A stretch of 64,000 nucleotides of DNA. It comes from Grifola frondosa. Taxonomy: Eukaryota > Basidiomycota > Agaricomycetes > Polyporales > Grifolaceae. Below are positions 1 to 10,832 of this stretch, piece by piece (positions within the stretch are counted from its first letter, which is position 1; each line of letters begins with the position of its first letter). The stretch spans positions 744,001 through 808,000 of the forward strand of contig LUGG01000019.1 in the NCBI GenBank assembly GCA_001683735.1. Reading direction: 5' to 3'. A program made the translations under genes and the position numbers. The notes under the pieces are model-generated. The model was not told where the DNA came from, ran no database searches, and saw only the letters and a list, made by a program, of their open reading frames with translations.

Positions 1-41
1 TATATGCATGATGATATAGTAATACTCATAAAGAAAGATAT

Positions 42-121
42 GGCAATATGGCCGAGCGGTCTAAGGCGCCAGAATCAGGATCTGGTCCGAAAGGGCGAGG
101 GTTCGAATCCCTCTGTTGTCA
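42..121 (+). tRNA. tRNA-Leu (anticodon CAG)
   Basis: Full cloverleaf without intron. The acceptor stem GGCAATA pairs with TGTTGTC (with wobbles). The D-arm reads TGGCCGAGCGGTCTAAGG, typical of a class II leucine tRNA. The anticodon stem CCAGA/TCTGG encloses the loop ATCAGGA, giving anticodon CAG. A short variable arm follows and the T-arm carries GGTTCGAATCC. The T-rich run at 128-142 immediately downstream is a good RNA polymerase III terminator. It decodes CUG leucine codons. Confidence 0.93.
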
Positions 122-329
122 TCTACATATTTTTGTTTTTTTTTCCATCCGATACACGGTACACGTGATACCAAACAAATCGCGTCGCGCCAACAGGGAC
201 AAATACAATTCAGTGATTCAGCCACAACCGCGCTTCGCCGCTGGCCCCCACCTTCTATCCTTCTCCCCTCTCTAGCTCGTATTTCGAAGTGGGGAGGAAT
301 CAGACTAACATCTAAAACTAGCTTCGAAC

Positions 330-3300
330 ATGAGTCTTCCTACGCCACCCGGGACATGCCACAGGGAGAAGGAGAACTGCACCACACCATTCCCCGCGTT
401 GCGTGGTCAGAGACACACCAATATCACACTGTCACGTCTGGTCCATGCCGCACCCCTTCTCTGGAGGCAAGTGCCTCGAAACCTCCTCCACCCAAATCCA
501 TCTTGAAGAAAATATCGTATCCTCTCCTTCCATTGCTCGAGGAGGCTCAACGTGAGGTTACGCCAGAACCATCTGATCCCCTCTCCGATTTACACTACCT
601 TGACGGTCCTGTAACGCGAGTCTTACAAGCGGACGCGTCATTGCGAGAGACTATCGAAGCCTACTCCATCCTCACAGCGCGTGTACGAGCGTGCGTCACC
701 GGCAACACGGATGCTGACGCGTCATGGCCGCTCTTTCAGCCTTTTAGAAAACATCGAACCGAGTTCGTTGACGCATTGTGCGCGATGTCAGACGTGCTTT
801 CGAAGATCCCCTTGCAGCAGCCGCTGGGGAGGGACGGAGAGAGGAGGCCGCGGTGATCACCCTACCGTCACCTAAGGAGAGCCCACGGAAGAAAGTTGGG
901 ATGTCGGCTGAACAAGTCAAGCATGCTCGCGACTTGTATACAGTGTCTCACGCCGCGATGAAATTCTTGGCGCTGGTGTTCACTCTTCCTGCTGTGTCCC
1001 AAGTTTTCACCGGTATGCTCTCCAGTTTCTCTTGCATAGCGCAAATATTGATCCCCCTCCAGACAAGCAATTGGGCTTCATCTTGACACAAGTTCTCGCG
1101 ATACCATTAGCCAATGAGATTCCGACGCCAAATGCGCGCAAGACCTGCGCACTGGCCATTTGGCTCATCCAGATTCAACGCCTCTCGATAGAGGTCCTTA
1201 CGCCCGCCGTGGATCGCATTGCATATGCACTGCGGCGCGGGATCGATGGTGAGCTCGGGAAGGAGGGCAAAAAGGGCTCAACAAGCGATGGCCTGCGCGC
1301 CGTTCACGATCTTTCCCTCTATCAGCCCGCTCTTTTTGCTCCCGCCTTCGTGAAGCTGCTGCCTGGGGTCCTCTCCAATCTTCTCGCGCCAACAACTGGC
1401 ATGCGGGCACAAGCATGCCATGCACTCGGAGGATTCACACTAGCTCTCGCATCCTTACCCTCATCTGTGGTGCATACACGCGTCGCGAACATGATCTCCG
1501 AATACCTTGCTCTACCGCGCGTAGAGGCGGGCGCGTCGAATAAGCCACTCAGTCCATCGAAGGATCCCGCAATCGTTCGTACGCTGCGGCAGACGTTGCA
1601 GGCGACGGATCCGACCTATGCGGCGCAGGGTCCGGTGTGGGCGTGGTGCGTGCTCGCGAACTTCATCGTTTTGCTGGGCCCAGCGCTATATACGGTGGAT
1701 CGCGTGACGCGCACAATCTCGGCGCTACTCTCCGTCGGCATACGCCATCAAAAGAGCGGAGTGCGCGGCCTCGCTTGCGTAGTTTGGCGCTGCTTGACGT
1801 GGGCGTACTTCCGCCCTCCGCCTGTTAAGCTTCCCGCTATGACAGAAGACGAGGATGGACTAGAGGAGGATGACGAGCGTGCTCAGGAATACGAAAAGGA
1901 AGATATGCGACGATACGAGCAGCGGAAGGAAAACGCGTGGAAGATCGTGATGACCATAGTGGAGATGGGTGCCGGCGTGGCCACGATCGGCGCGTTGCTC
2001 GGGGACGGTATGACAGAGGAGGCTACACTTCGTCGGGCGCTGTCAGTGCTCCGGGACATGACTAAGACCGGCTCAAATGCATGCCTGGACGCGCTCGACA
2101 TGATGTGCCAGCTGGTGAGCGTCGACGTCGAGAAGGAGTGGGAGCCGTACAGACTCTTGCCGCGTGGTCTGTTCTCGGTCTACCCGGGGCTGTTGACCGC
2201 AGACTACAACTCACTCGGGCACGCGGTGAGGCCCGTGGCTGACCAGTGTCTGACGATAGAGGATGTGAGATCGTTGACCCGGGATGAGCTGTCTATTGAC
2301 TGGGTCTTCGACGAGTTATTGGAGATTTGGCAGTCGGCACTATTTTCTCAGCAATGGGCATGGGGGGATGATATTCCGGTATGCTGCTAATTTGGTTCTT
2401 TCGTTCCAATCTAACATGTTTCCTTTGTTAGGACATTGTCCTGACTCCTTGGCTTGGACTACTGAGGGCAAACGTCGCCACGTTACAAGGTCTGTCTTCT
2501 GATTACTATTGTATTTTCTTTGTCTTACCGCATAGCAGATGCCGATGATGAAGAGGGCACAGTGACACTTGCGCTGCGCGCCACTATGGTCCTCATGGAC
2601 ATTCTTAAGGATGACCAGCACGATTTCAGCGTGCGGTCTGACCCGACAATATTCGACGTTCCCACAAGTCCAGCTATACCTCACAGCTCAAAGACAATGA
2701 AGATTCTCCCCGAATGCCGATGGGGCTACGCCATAAAGCTTCTCCTGGTCCGTGAATTGTGGTCGACCGTGAAAGCAATTTTCCCCAAAGACGCGCTCTG
2801 TGAGCCTGCAGAAAAGCTGGTCCGAACGTTGAACCGCTGGGAGCGGCATCTTGTGGGAGATGTGTACTCCACAGACGAAGTTCGCCAACAATGGGGATAT
2901 CTATGCGCAGAAGCCTTGTTCACCTGTGACGTCATCGAGCTGGAGTCATTCTGGGACGGCAGAAAGTCATCGCGAAAGAGGAAATTTCAACGCGACTGGA
3001 CGGAGGGTGTGCGATGTGTGGTATGGCATGCCTTCCTTGAAAAGTGGCGTGAGTGCACAGGTAGTTGGGAGGCTGCGGTCGTTCTGCTTAGCGTGCCATT
3101 TATGTGGGTCTTTTCAGAACTCATGTTATTAACTTCGTTGACGCTAACGCTCCGTATCTACCTCAGAGACGCGAATGCCTGGGAGATGTCGAATGATGAT
3201 CTCGAAGCTTGGGATGAGTTCTTGCGCAATACGATAGATCGCGCGCTTGACTACGGTGTCGACTCCGTAACAGTCGTTGACCAGGTCGCAATGGCCATCT

Positions 3301-5385
3301 CCTCGAACCATGCTCCAGCTTCAGTATCGGCTACACGGGTTGCTGACCTCCTTCTTTCACACTTGGAAATCATTGAGGCGCGGCAGGTCCCGTCTGATTT
3401 GTTCGAGTTCGTGAACGACATTCTCATCTGGAGTTATCCTCCTGCGCCGCGCAACAAGGTTACGATAATGTGGCTGATTCGATCGCTCACGAGGATTATC
3501 GACGCTTGCCCGGTGGAGCTCTCTCAGGCCATGCTAGAACTTATACAACATGGCGTGTGCACATGGATTATGGACGATTACGAGGTATGCGAGATAGATG
3601 GATATGCCATGGATGTAAGTGTCATTTAACTCCCTTCCGCTTCGTTCAGTTTTTGACTATGTCTTCCAGATCCTTACTTTGTACCAAACCATTTTGGTCT
3701 CTATGCAGTCTTTACCCTGCTCCATGTCAGTGCTTGAAGTGCTCACGCCTTTCCTGGAAGCTGCGTTCTCAGGTCGCGCAGACAAGCCTGCAAGCGTTGC
3801 ACAGGCGTTTGACGACTTCTGGAATGCCACTTATGGGGAGTTTCCAGAGCCTTCTAGCGGCTGGCCAGATAGAATTCAAGGTTGTCTCGATGCTCTCGCG
3901 CGTACGCAAGATATACCTCGGTCCACGCTCTTTACCGCATCTAAGGCGGAGAAGGTCACGGCTGATGCTGATCAAGAAAAACTACTCGATGATGCAGATG
4001 ACGGGCTCGACTATCCCGACTCTGAAGACGAGATCGAAACGAACTTGTTACTCCCGCCTTCATCCCCAGCTGTCAAGCTCGCCGCTTGCTTCCTGCTTTC
4101 ATCTCCCCGTTCTCCATCGCCACTATTCGCCGAACTCCCTTCTATCTCTGAACCACCGTCTACCCCCAAATCTACCACTAGAGATCTGACCCCGTCTACA
4201 CCGTCGCCCCCACACAAGTCTTCGACGAAAGACTACATATCTCTATTGGAACCACAGTCTCCTCTTATTCCTTCTCCATCACGAACCCCAGTAACACCGA
4301 GACGGTCACCTCAGTCGGCATCCAGGTCACATCGGCGCGTGCGCGCCTTGCGAGTAATAAGGAGAATATCTCCGTTGCCCGCGATTGCCTCTTTTGCTGA
4401 GCGCCTGGCCATGAGGTCACCGGGGCTCAACGTCTCAAGTCTCGGGAAAGAGCCCTCGATGAGGACGTTGAAGACGAGAAAACGGTGAAGAGAAACAATG
4501 GACTCGTCTTTCATGTTCGGTGGACCTCTTACCAACTCGTTGTCCCACAGTCCCGACGATAGGGGTGATATGCAGGTCCATATGTTCTTGCAGGGGAGCT
4601 CTCGGGCTATCAAAGCATCTCTTCTCGGAGATGTTTCCCCTACGTCGAACCTTGCTGACTCGAGCGAGTCTTCGCCATCATCTTCCCAATCGGCAATTTT
4701 GGCAATGACACCCGTGTCGCGGAAACGGAAGAGCGCGTTCTTTGAAGCTGTCGAGGTACCGACGTTCCGCGATTTCCTCAAATTCAGGCGTCATTCGAGC
4801 CTTGCATTCGCTGCCCCGTCCGATCGTTCGGTACTAAGGCTTAGACGAACGCGATCTGCGACCAAGCTATCTACTGAGATGGCATTCGAGAGACTCGGAT
4901 ACACGCCGAAGAAGCTTCGTATGAGTGACGAATATGAGCTAGAGGAGACTGAGGAGCTCGAGGAGCCTGCTTCTCCGTTTGTATTTTCTCCATTACGCGC
5001 GGTGCGAGGATCTCAGATGATTGGCAGTGGTGATTAATTTTGTGATTTATTGCCAGTGTTGGAGGCTGATTCTTGTGCCACAGATGATTCTATCATGTTC
5101 GCCTCACCCACGAAAAAGGTGGACCTGCCGTCAGATGACGACCCACACTTGGGCCAGGTGACTCCCCATCACCTCGTCTCTCCCGCTATCCGTCGCGTGC
5201 AGGACCTCGACTATGATCCTCCGAGTGATGATTCAAACATGTCCGCAAGCCCATCGCGTGAGGCCGTCGCGCGCAAAAACGTCATGCTCTCGCATCACTT
5301 GTCCAAACGATTCATGCGAGTGACGCCCCTCAATATGCTCCAGCATTCTACAACCCAGTTTTCGTCATTGGAGAGCGATTTATAA
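330..5385 (+). CDS. RIF1-like telomere length / replication timing regulator (disrupted as read)
   Basis: Resembles fungal Rif1: a long N-terminal helical-repeat region (to about 2390 and beyond) followed by a Ser/Pro-rich disordered tail. Rif1 proteins recruit PP1 phosphatase to late origins and telomeres. The N-terminus carries an RVAW motif (395-406) and a SILK motif (497-508), both PP1 docking types. The start at 330 gives MSLPTPPG. Introns inferred: 1013-1062, 2379-2431, 2490-2538, 3104-3166 and 3615-3669, all GT-AG. About 1,590 codons. As read it is broken. The frame must change near 395 (next to a C4 run) and near 774; each is repaired by one missing base. An in-frame TGA lies at 4486, and an in-frame TAA at 5035, avoidable only by a 27-nt intron at 5030-5056. 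Fragments in other frames near 4350-4500 suggest further indels. Identity rests on remembered family features; no search was run. Confidence 0.72.
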
Positions 5386-6064
5386 ATTCATGTAGAGTAC
5401 ACCCTTGTCCGCTGGTCACTTACTGTATTTCTAATTTTGACACTGTCATGTATTGCATCATAACTTCATAGCTTTGCAGGGCCCCGACTTGTTTGCATTT
5501 GTAAAATACACATTGTCATCATATCCGATTGAGAGCCCGTTGTCTTGCGAATGCTGCATCCATGTGGGAAGAACGGGAAGTCATTGAGGCGCGTCGGCTA
5601 GTAGATGAAACAGTGGAGCGGTAGCCAAATGTGGTAAGCGATTGGCTTGAAACGTCTTCGCGCAAGTTGTACCAACTCATCTGGGATCTCTGGCCGACGC
5701 CTTCTGTCGTCACCGGCTTCAAAATCCATGAACCCACCCTCAAAATACCTGTGCACGAAATAACGAGCCGTGCATAACTCTTTGAGCAAATCTCTAGCGT
5801 CGTTATGCCTAAGGCAAGAATATGCGTACGAGTGGATAAAACGTCCGGTAGTATGAGCTGAATGATCTTCTGTGACGAACGCAGAATCGTTGCTCCGTTG
5901 CGGCTAATTGGCCATGACGACGACGCATTGAGGGTGTATTTAAGCCCCCATATCATCTTTCCATTTCTCCAGCTCCCCGTTCCGACATCACAGCTTCTTC
6001 TGAGCAGCCAGTCTTGAAGTGCCCACCCTCGTTTCATATTATCTAACGTATAACCCTTATCAAG
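5386..6064. other. intergenic, RIF1-like 3' flank and promoter of the Kre9-like gene
   Basis: No gene seen. A long minus-strand open frame here (5519-6313) runs antisense into the Kre9-like exon, has no recognisable domain, and is treated as chance. The right end holds the promoter of the gene at 6065. Confidence 0.6.
5937..5943 (+). promoter_or_regulatory. TATA-like box of Kre9-like gene A
   Basis: GTATTTAAG lies about 125 bases upstream of the ATG at 6065. The two paralogues (8664 and 50602 minus) also have TATA boxes about 90-105 bases upstream of their starts. A TTCTGTGACGA stretch further upstream (about 5870) is shared with the promoter of the copy at 8664. Confidence 0.5.
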
Positions 6065-6578
6065 ATGTTCTCGTTCAAGATTTTCCTGGCTGCTTTCGCC
6101 GCTGTTGCATCCACCGCGGTTCATGCTACCCCCGTCGACGAGCCCGTTCAGAATGTCGTCTTTAGCCCACCCATCACCGCTCCCACTGCCGGTATGACCT
6201 GGCCAATTGGTTCTGAACAGGTCGTCACCTGGGACACCTCCGTTGTCCCCGCCGGCAGCGAGAACCAGACTGGTCTCCTCCTCCTCGGGTACCTTGAGGA
6301 CAACAGCGAGCACCTCGACATCCGTGCGTATTTGCTTATTCTATCGAAGATATGTTCCGATTATCCTGATTATTGATGCAGAGCACCCACTTGCCAACAA
6401 TTTCCCCATTTCTGCTGGCTCTGTACAGGTCCTTGTGCCTAATGTCACCACCCGTAATGACTACATTGTCGTTTGTACGTCACTCCTGATTTGATCAACA
6501 TGTATTGCAGTTCACGATATCTAATTTGCAGTGTTCGGCGACTCCGGCAATATCTCTCCCGAGTTCACTATCATTTAA
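6065..6578 (+). CDS. small secreted Kre9/Knh1-like domain protein A
   Basis: 132 aa after splicing. Exons are 6065-6323, 6382-6474 and 6532-6578; both introns are GT-AG (58 and 57 nt). An N-terminal signal peptide (MFSFKIFLAAF, cleavage expected near VHA-TP) precedes one beta-sandwich domain with ITAPTAGMTWPIGSEQVVTWD. This is the sequence style of the yeast Kre9/Knh1 N-terminal domain family found in cell-wall and secreted proteins. The domain ends with LFGDSGNISPEFTI. There is no Ser/Thr-rich tail or GPI signal, so it should be secreted and free. The family is associated with beta-1,6-glucan/cell-wall assembly, but the role of short single-domain forms is unknown. Its closest relatives in the window are at 8664 and 50602 minus, with the same core intron positions. 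This copy is intact. Confidence 0.8.
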
Positions 6579-6861
6579 ACTGCCGCTGTTTATGAAGAAA
6601 CGAGATCAATGAGAGGTTTCATTGCACATCTGCACTTTCGTGATCACATACCCTCTCCAATCCATTTTGCATACGCTTTGTTTTCGCACCACATGCTTAT
6701 ACCACCAATATTGTCCGGACATGAAAGTGTATCCCCAGGGAATCGTGAGGTGCTACGTTCGCCATCGCCGATTCAAAAACGAAAACCCTCGTATGACAGA
6801 TCCTTAAGAACAGTAGTGTCCAAAAGGATCCAGAATTTGCCCAAATTAAGAAATAAATCAG

Positions 6862-7389
6862 TTAAGAGGCGGTCACGTGTATAGGTGCCTCCCAATGCAT
6901 GAAGCAGGCGACCTCTATTTTGCCGTCCACCGAGATATTGTCTTCCGTACGCAACTCGAATCCCCATTTACGATAAAATCTAATGCCCCGCTCGTTTCGC
7001 TTGAAGACGTGAACCCACAGCTCACTGTCCTGCCATTCTTTCTGCAAGTACTCCATGATCAATCCTCAAAATCCCCGGCCTGTCATCCCGGCCTTCACGA
7101 AGAGCATGTCAAGCTCCTCGCGCTTTCGGTTCACATCTTCGTTGGATTTTATGCTGGCATATCTGACTATCTCACTGGAAGACAGTAGCTCCAAAACGAA
7201 CGTTCTGACTGACGGCGCGAAGAGGCGCTTGAGCAGGTGCGGATGAATCTTGCTCACGTCATAACCGGGGCGGTTGGAGAATGCGACACCGGGGAGAGAA
7301 GTGTCTACTGAGTACAGGAAAAGTGGAACGATCTGGTCGAGATCGTTCTGGTTTGCAACACGAATAACAGGCTTTTCACTGTCAGACAT
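6862..7389 (-). pseudogene. GNAT N-acetyltransferase gene with one in-frame stop
   Basis: Single-exon gene reading MSDSEKPVIRVANQNDLD at its start, colinear with the intact paralogue at 44928-45428. Both share TSLPG, FVKAGM, IMEYLQKEW and HVFKRNERGIRFY. It would be about 175 aa. A TGA at 7066-7068 replaces a glycine codon (GGA in the paralogue) inside the acetyl-CoA-binding loop: GRGF-stop-GLIMEYL here, GRGYGGLIMEYL there. The frame stays open for another 66 codons with good conservation. The break is therefore a single substitution and probably recent, or a base-call error. If the stop is real, the truncated product would lack the cofactor loop and be inactive. The substrate is unknown. Confidence 0.75.
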
Positions 7390-8559
7390 GGCGACTTAAC
7401 TGTAGGATTGGTCTTATATCCATTCCGCTTGATAGACGGTAGGCATCCCATACTCACCACACCCTTGGCTGACTCCGTATGCAGACTGTAGAGGCTTTAG
7501 AATGCGCACTGTTGCGCAGCGCTGGATGCGAGGTATATTTCAAAGCTGCGCATTGGCCACCGCGTGGTTTGTTGGTAATCTGATCGGCGAGACCTTGACC
7601 GTAAGCCCGATCCGAATATTGACTTTGGTGATTCTCGCTCTGGGTTAAGATTACAGCGCGATAAACGCGCATCAAACAGTTATGTGCAGGCCATGATTGA
7701 TACCTAGAATACAAGTCAGCGTCAATCATGGCGATATTATGCAGGAAACCACTGACCTTCGAGCATATAATCGGATTCAACTTCTCCTTGTCAAGAAACT
7801 ACGCATGGCATACCTCCTGAACCATATGAACTCGTGTCACCTTCGTCCGACCCATGTCTTACGTTCAGTTCATCAGCTATCAACTTCAAATCTGTCTTTC
7901 TGCGAGCGTAGCGTTCGTGCATGAGATCCTCACTTTTCTTTCCCGTCAATCAACTTAATCCTTTTGGTTGCCTTTTAATGCGATTTTCCGTACATCGCGG
8001 TGAGCAGATCACAGCAATGCCATGGCCTTAATAGTAAACTAAATAATGATACAGGCGCATGTGTTGAAGTGGTTGCGGGTTGCCCGCGGCACCAGTCCTT
8101 GTTTGTTCACGCCGCTTTGCATACAGGCTCACTCGGCACGAAAGGTGGGACGGTCCATCGCCGAAGAGACCGAATCGCGCGTCCTATCTTGCTCCTAGGG
8201 CCAGCGTCAAAGATCGCAGTTGCAACTTGACTGCCTGCTCTGACAGATTCAGCATATTTAGTGAGTATTGAATGATTCCTTTGCACAACTCTGCCATGCC
8301 ACTACTTCCGTGATGACACAGAATATTTAGGACCACGGACACCAGTACCATTATTGATGTGGAAGACATTCAATTTTCGTTATTTAGTTCTATTGTCACC
8401 ATTATGAGCGGGACAACGGTGGCCGCCGTAATAAAATTTGACCGAAAATACCAAGCATTCAAATATTCAGGTGATAAAGCGTGGTGGTACGTACTCATCA
8501 TTTCTTCTGTGACGAGCTCGGAGCTGTTATGCCGTGGCCGAACAACGCCTCTATCCGAG
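7390..8559. other. intergenic, nothing recognised
   Basis: About 1.2 kb between the disrupted GNAT gene and the second Kre9-like gene. Open frames are short and show no family features. The right end is the promoter of the gene at 8664. Confidence 0.5.
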
Positions 8560-8566
8560 TATATAA
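8560..8566 (+). promoter_or_regulatory. TATA box of Kre9-like gene B
   Basis: TATATAA, 98 bases upstream of the ATG at 8664. Just upstream lie CTCGGAGC and GTGGCCGAAC. Similar CTCGGAAC and GCGGCCGAAC elements lie at the equivalent place before the third paralogue (50602 minus), which suggests shared control. Confidence 0.65.
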
Positions 8567-8663
8567 ACCCTTACCCTCCTCCTTCTGTTTCTCCAGCCCT
8601 TCGCTCCGAGCCTTCCCGCACAGTCGTAGCACTCAACCACAGACTGAATAACATCCAGTCATA

Positions 8664-9183
8664 ATGTTCTCTTTCAAAATCGTCCTAGCTGCCCTTGCCG
8701 CTGCTGCTTCGACTGCGGTCCGTGCTACTCCCATTGCCGATGGCCCCACTCAGAACGACGTGTTCAACCCTCACATTACCTTCCCCACCGCCGGAGTGAC
8801 CTGGCTCGTCGGATCTGATCAGGTCGTTACCTGGAATACCTCTTCTATCCCCGCCAGCAACGCAAACCAGACTGGCCTCATCCTCCTCGGATATCTCGAG
8901 AATGACAGTGAGAACCTGGGCATTGGTACGCGCTCTGGTCCTCCTACAGATTGCACGTCGTGCTGATCATTAAATGCAGATAATCCGCTTGCCACTGGGT
9001 TCCCCATTCCGCGGGCTCCGTGGGTGTCATTGTGCCCAATGTCACCGCTCGTGATGACTACGTCGTCGTTTGTGCGTTGTGCTCTATCTTGGTCAATCAT
9101 TCCACCACTCACCTATTTGCAACCTCTCCTTAGTGTTTGGTGATTCCGGCAATGCCTCCCCCGAATTCACCATTTCCTCTTAA
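8664..9183 (+). CDS. small secreted Kre9/Knh1-like domain protein B (one-base frameshift)
   Basis: Paralogue of the gene at 6065 with the same three-exon structure: 8664-8925, 8980-9071 and 9134-9183. It has signal peptide MFSFKIVLAALAAAAS, ITFPTAGVTWLVGSDQVVTWN and C-terminal LFGDSGNASPEFTI. The exons sum to 404 nt, one short of a multiple of three. In exon 2 the sequence around 9005-9010 (CCCATTCCGCGG) lacks one T compared with copy A (CCCATTTCTGCTGG). Restoring the frame there recovers the conserved glycine/serine and PNVT stretch. It is either a young pseudogene or a base-call error; everything else is well conserved. Predicted secreted, cell-wall-associated family. Confidence 0.75.
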
Positions 9184-9434
9184 GCGATTGACTTGAGATG
9201 GTCACAACGAAACGAGTTGATGCCGGGTTGTATGGATTCCCATATGAAAACATATAATCATTTGTACTGGCTCCAGCCGTCATCACCCATTTGTATAAGT
9301 TCATTTTTCACCTCACGTCTTACAAAACATCACAGTCTCATGAGTTTATGTGATGCATGCTTTGATATCTGGGTGATTTTCGACAAAAATAATCACTTTA
9401 CAATGATATTATTAATTAAACTCCCTGCCTCGAC

Positions 9435-9514
9435 GGCCCAGTGGTCTAGTAGTATGATTCGCGCTTCGGGTTAACTTGTGCGCGAGGTCCCGGGTTCAAT
9501 TCCCGGCTGGGCCC
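9435..9514 (+). tRNA. tRNA-Pro (anticodon CGG) with an 8-nt intron
   Basis: The acceptor stem GGCCCAG pairs with CTGGGCC, followed by discriminator C. The D-arm is GTGGTCTAGTAGTATGA. The anticodon stem CGCGC/GCGCG encloses loop TTCGGG-T, giving anticodon CGG. Between G37 and position 38 sits TTAACTTG (9471-9478), the canonical place for a nuclear tRNA intron. The T-arm is GGTCCCGGGTTCAATTCCCGG. A T5 run lies shortly downstream (about 9524). The mature tRNA is 72 nt. Confidence 0.9.
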
Positions 9515-10832
9515 CTTGTAGCATTTTTGTCATTTTGCTATCAAAATTCAGAGACGTTTGGACAGCCGCCTCTTATGAACACATCCGAGGAATGGGCTCT
9601 TCACCGAGACCTCACGCTAGCTTTCGGACACAGCGTAGGACAAGACTCTTTGGATTTGGAACCTGATAACCCGGCCAGACGGAGCTGCGCTCTATGGTAA
9701 TTTGCATCAAATACAACAGGTGGGTGCCTGCGCATTTCCTGCTAAATTCCGATACAATTAGCAACCCAGAGTGTCCTATCAGAGCGGAAACATACAGGTC
9801 ATCTTGGCCACTAATCGTTGGGTGGAGCGGGCCCGGTGGCACCAGTGGCAATATGATGGTTCTCCCCGTAAAGTCGGCAGGATGAAGAGTAAACGGACTG
9901 CTTATCGATATCTTCGGCACCCCGAGTGAAGGGAATGCGTAAAGGGGATTTGATTGCTACACATTCTACGTTGGGCACTTCGGAGCATTACCAAATAAGC
10001 AATGTGAGAACTCACGTTGGGAGAAAAGTATGAAGTTATTTTCGGCCATTTATCGACATGGACGGCCACCATCGTAGCACGCAAACCTCCTGACAGGCTT
10101 CTTATTCGTAGTGTTCTCGACAAACAACACACGATTCTTCACTGCAGAAGATAGTGTGTTTGACCAGGTCTTTACAACAGACAAATATGACATACAAACC
10201 GGATCATATCTCACTTCCATCAACCTGGGACCAACGTGCAACCTTTCTGTGGTGTAAAAGTATCCCGTTTTTGCGGTGGACACCATTTGCACGACTCGAG
10301 ATAATTTTCCGACCAGATGACTGTGTGACACATTGGATGTGTCATTGTAGATTATCGCAATCGGATGCAGCTACATTGTCCTTACCGTGCATTCCGCTTG
10401 ACCAGCATTGTAAGCAGTTGAATCAGCTCGATACCAAGGTCCAATTATCAATAGTCGTGCAGAAAGGGTAGTGTCACATCCAGGTTAAGAGACATGTGAC
10501 CGTGATGATCGGTGGCGCCACCGCACAAACGGTAAAACGCAACGTTAACAGTAAACGAATCCACTGACTTGATCTGCCAGTACCGTATACTGGACAACCT
10601 GAACAAGATGCTTTGCGAAATTTTCTTACGTTATGAGACCTGCTGTCTTGATGGAATATGCGAAGCATCCCACGGACAAATGAGTAGTACGCACTTCACA
10701 CACACTTCGGAAAGGTCTCATGACTCCCAGTGCTCCTCTTGTACATTCGGTTCCACCCATTTTCCAGGCGCTTGGTACTAGATATATCAGACTGAAGTGT
10801 GTAAGGGATCGTCATCCTCCCCGGTTTCTACT
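9515..10832. other. intergenic, one weak coding-like fragment
   Basis: No confident gene. A minus-strand frame at 9612-9920 begins MPKISISSPFTLHPADFTGR and continues TIILPLVPPG. This faintly resembles the N-terminus of fungal proteasome assembly chaperone 2, but the rest does not follow the family. I would treat it as a possible gene relic at best. Confidence 0.3.

Noticed and set aside
5519..6313. 264-codon minus-strand open frame
   Set aside because: It lies antisense to the well-supported Kre9-like exon and its promoter, has no domain, and its length is explained by the codon bias of the sense exon.
9612..9920. Possible proteasome assembly chaperone 2 gene
   Set aside because: Only about 25 N-terminal residues look similar; no continuation of the family was found, so I do not call a gene.
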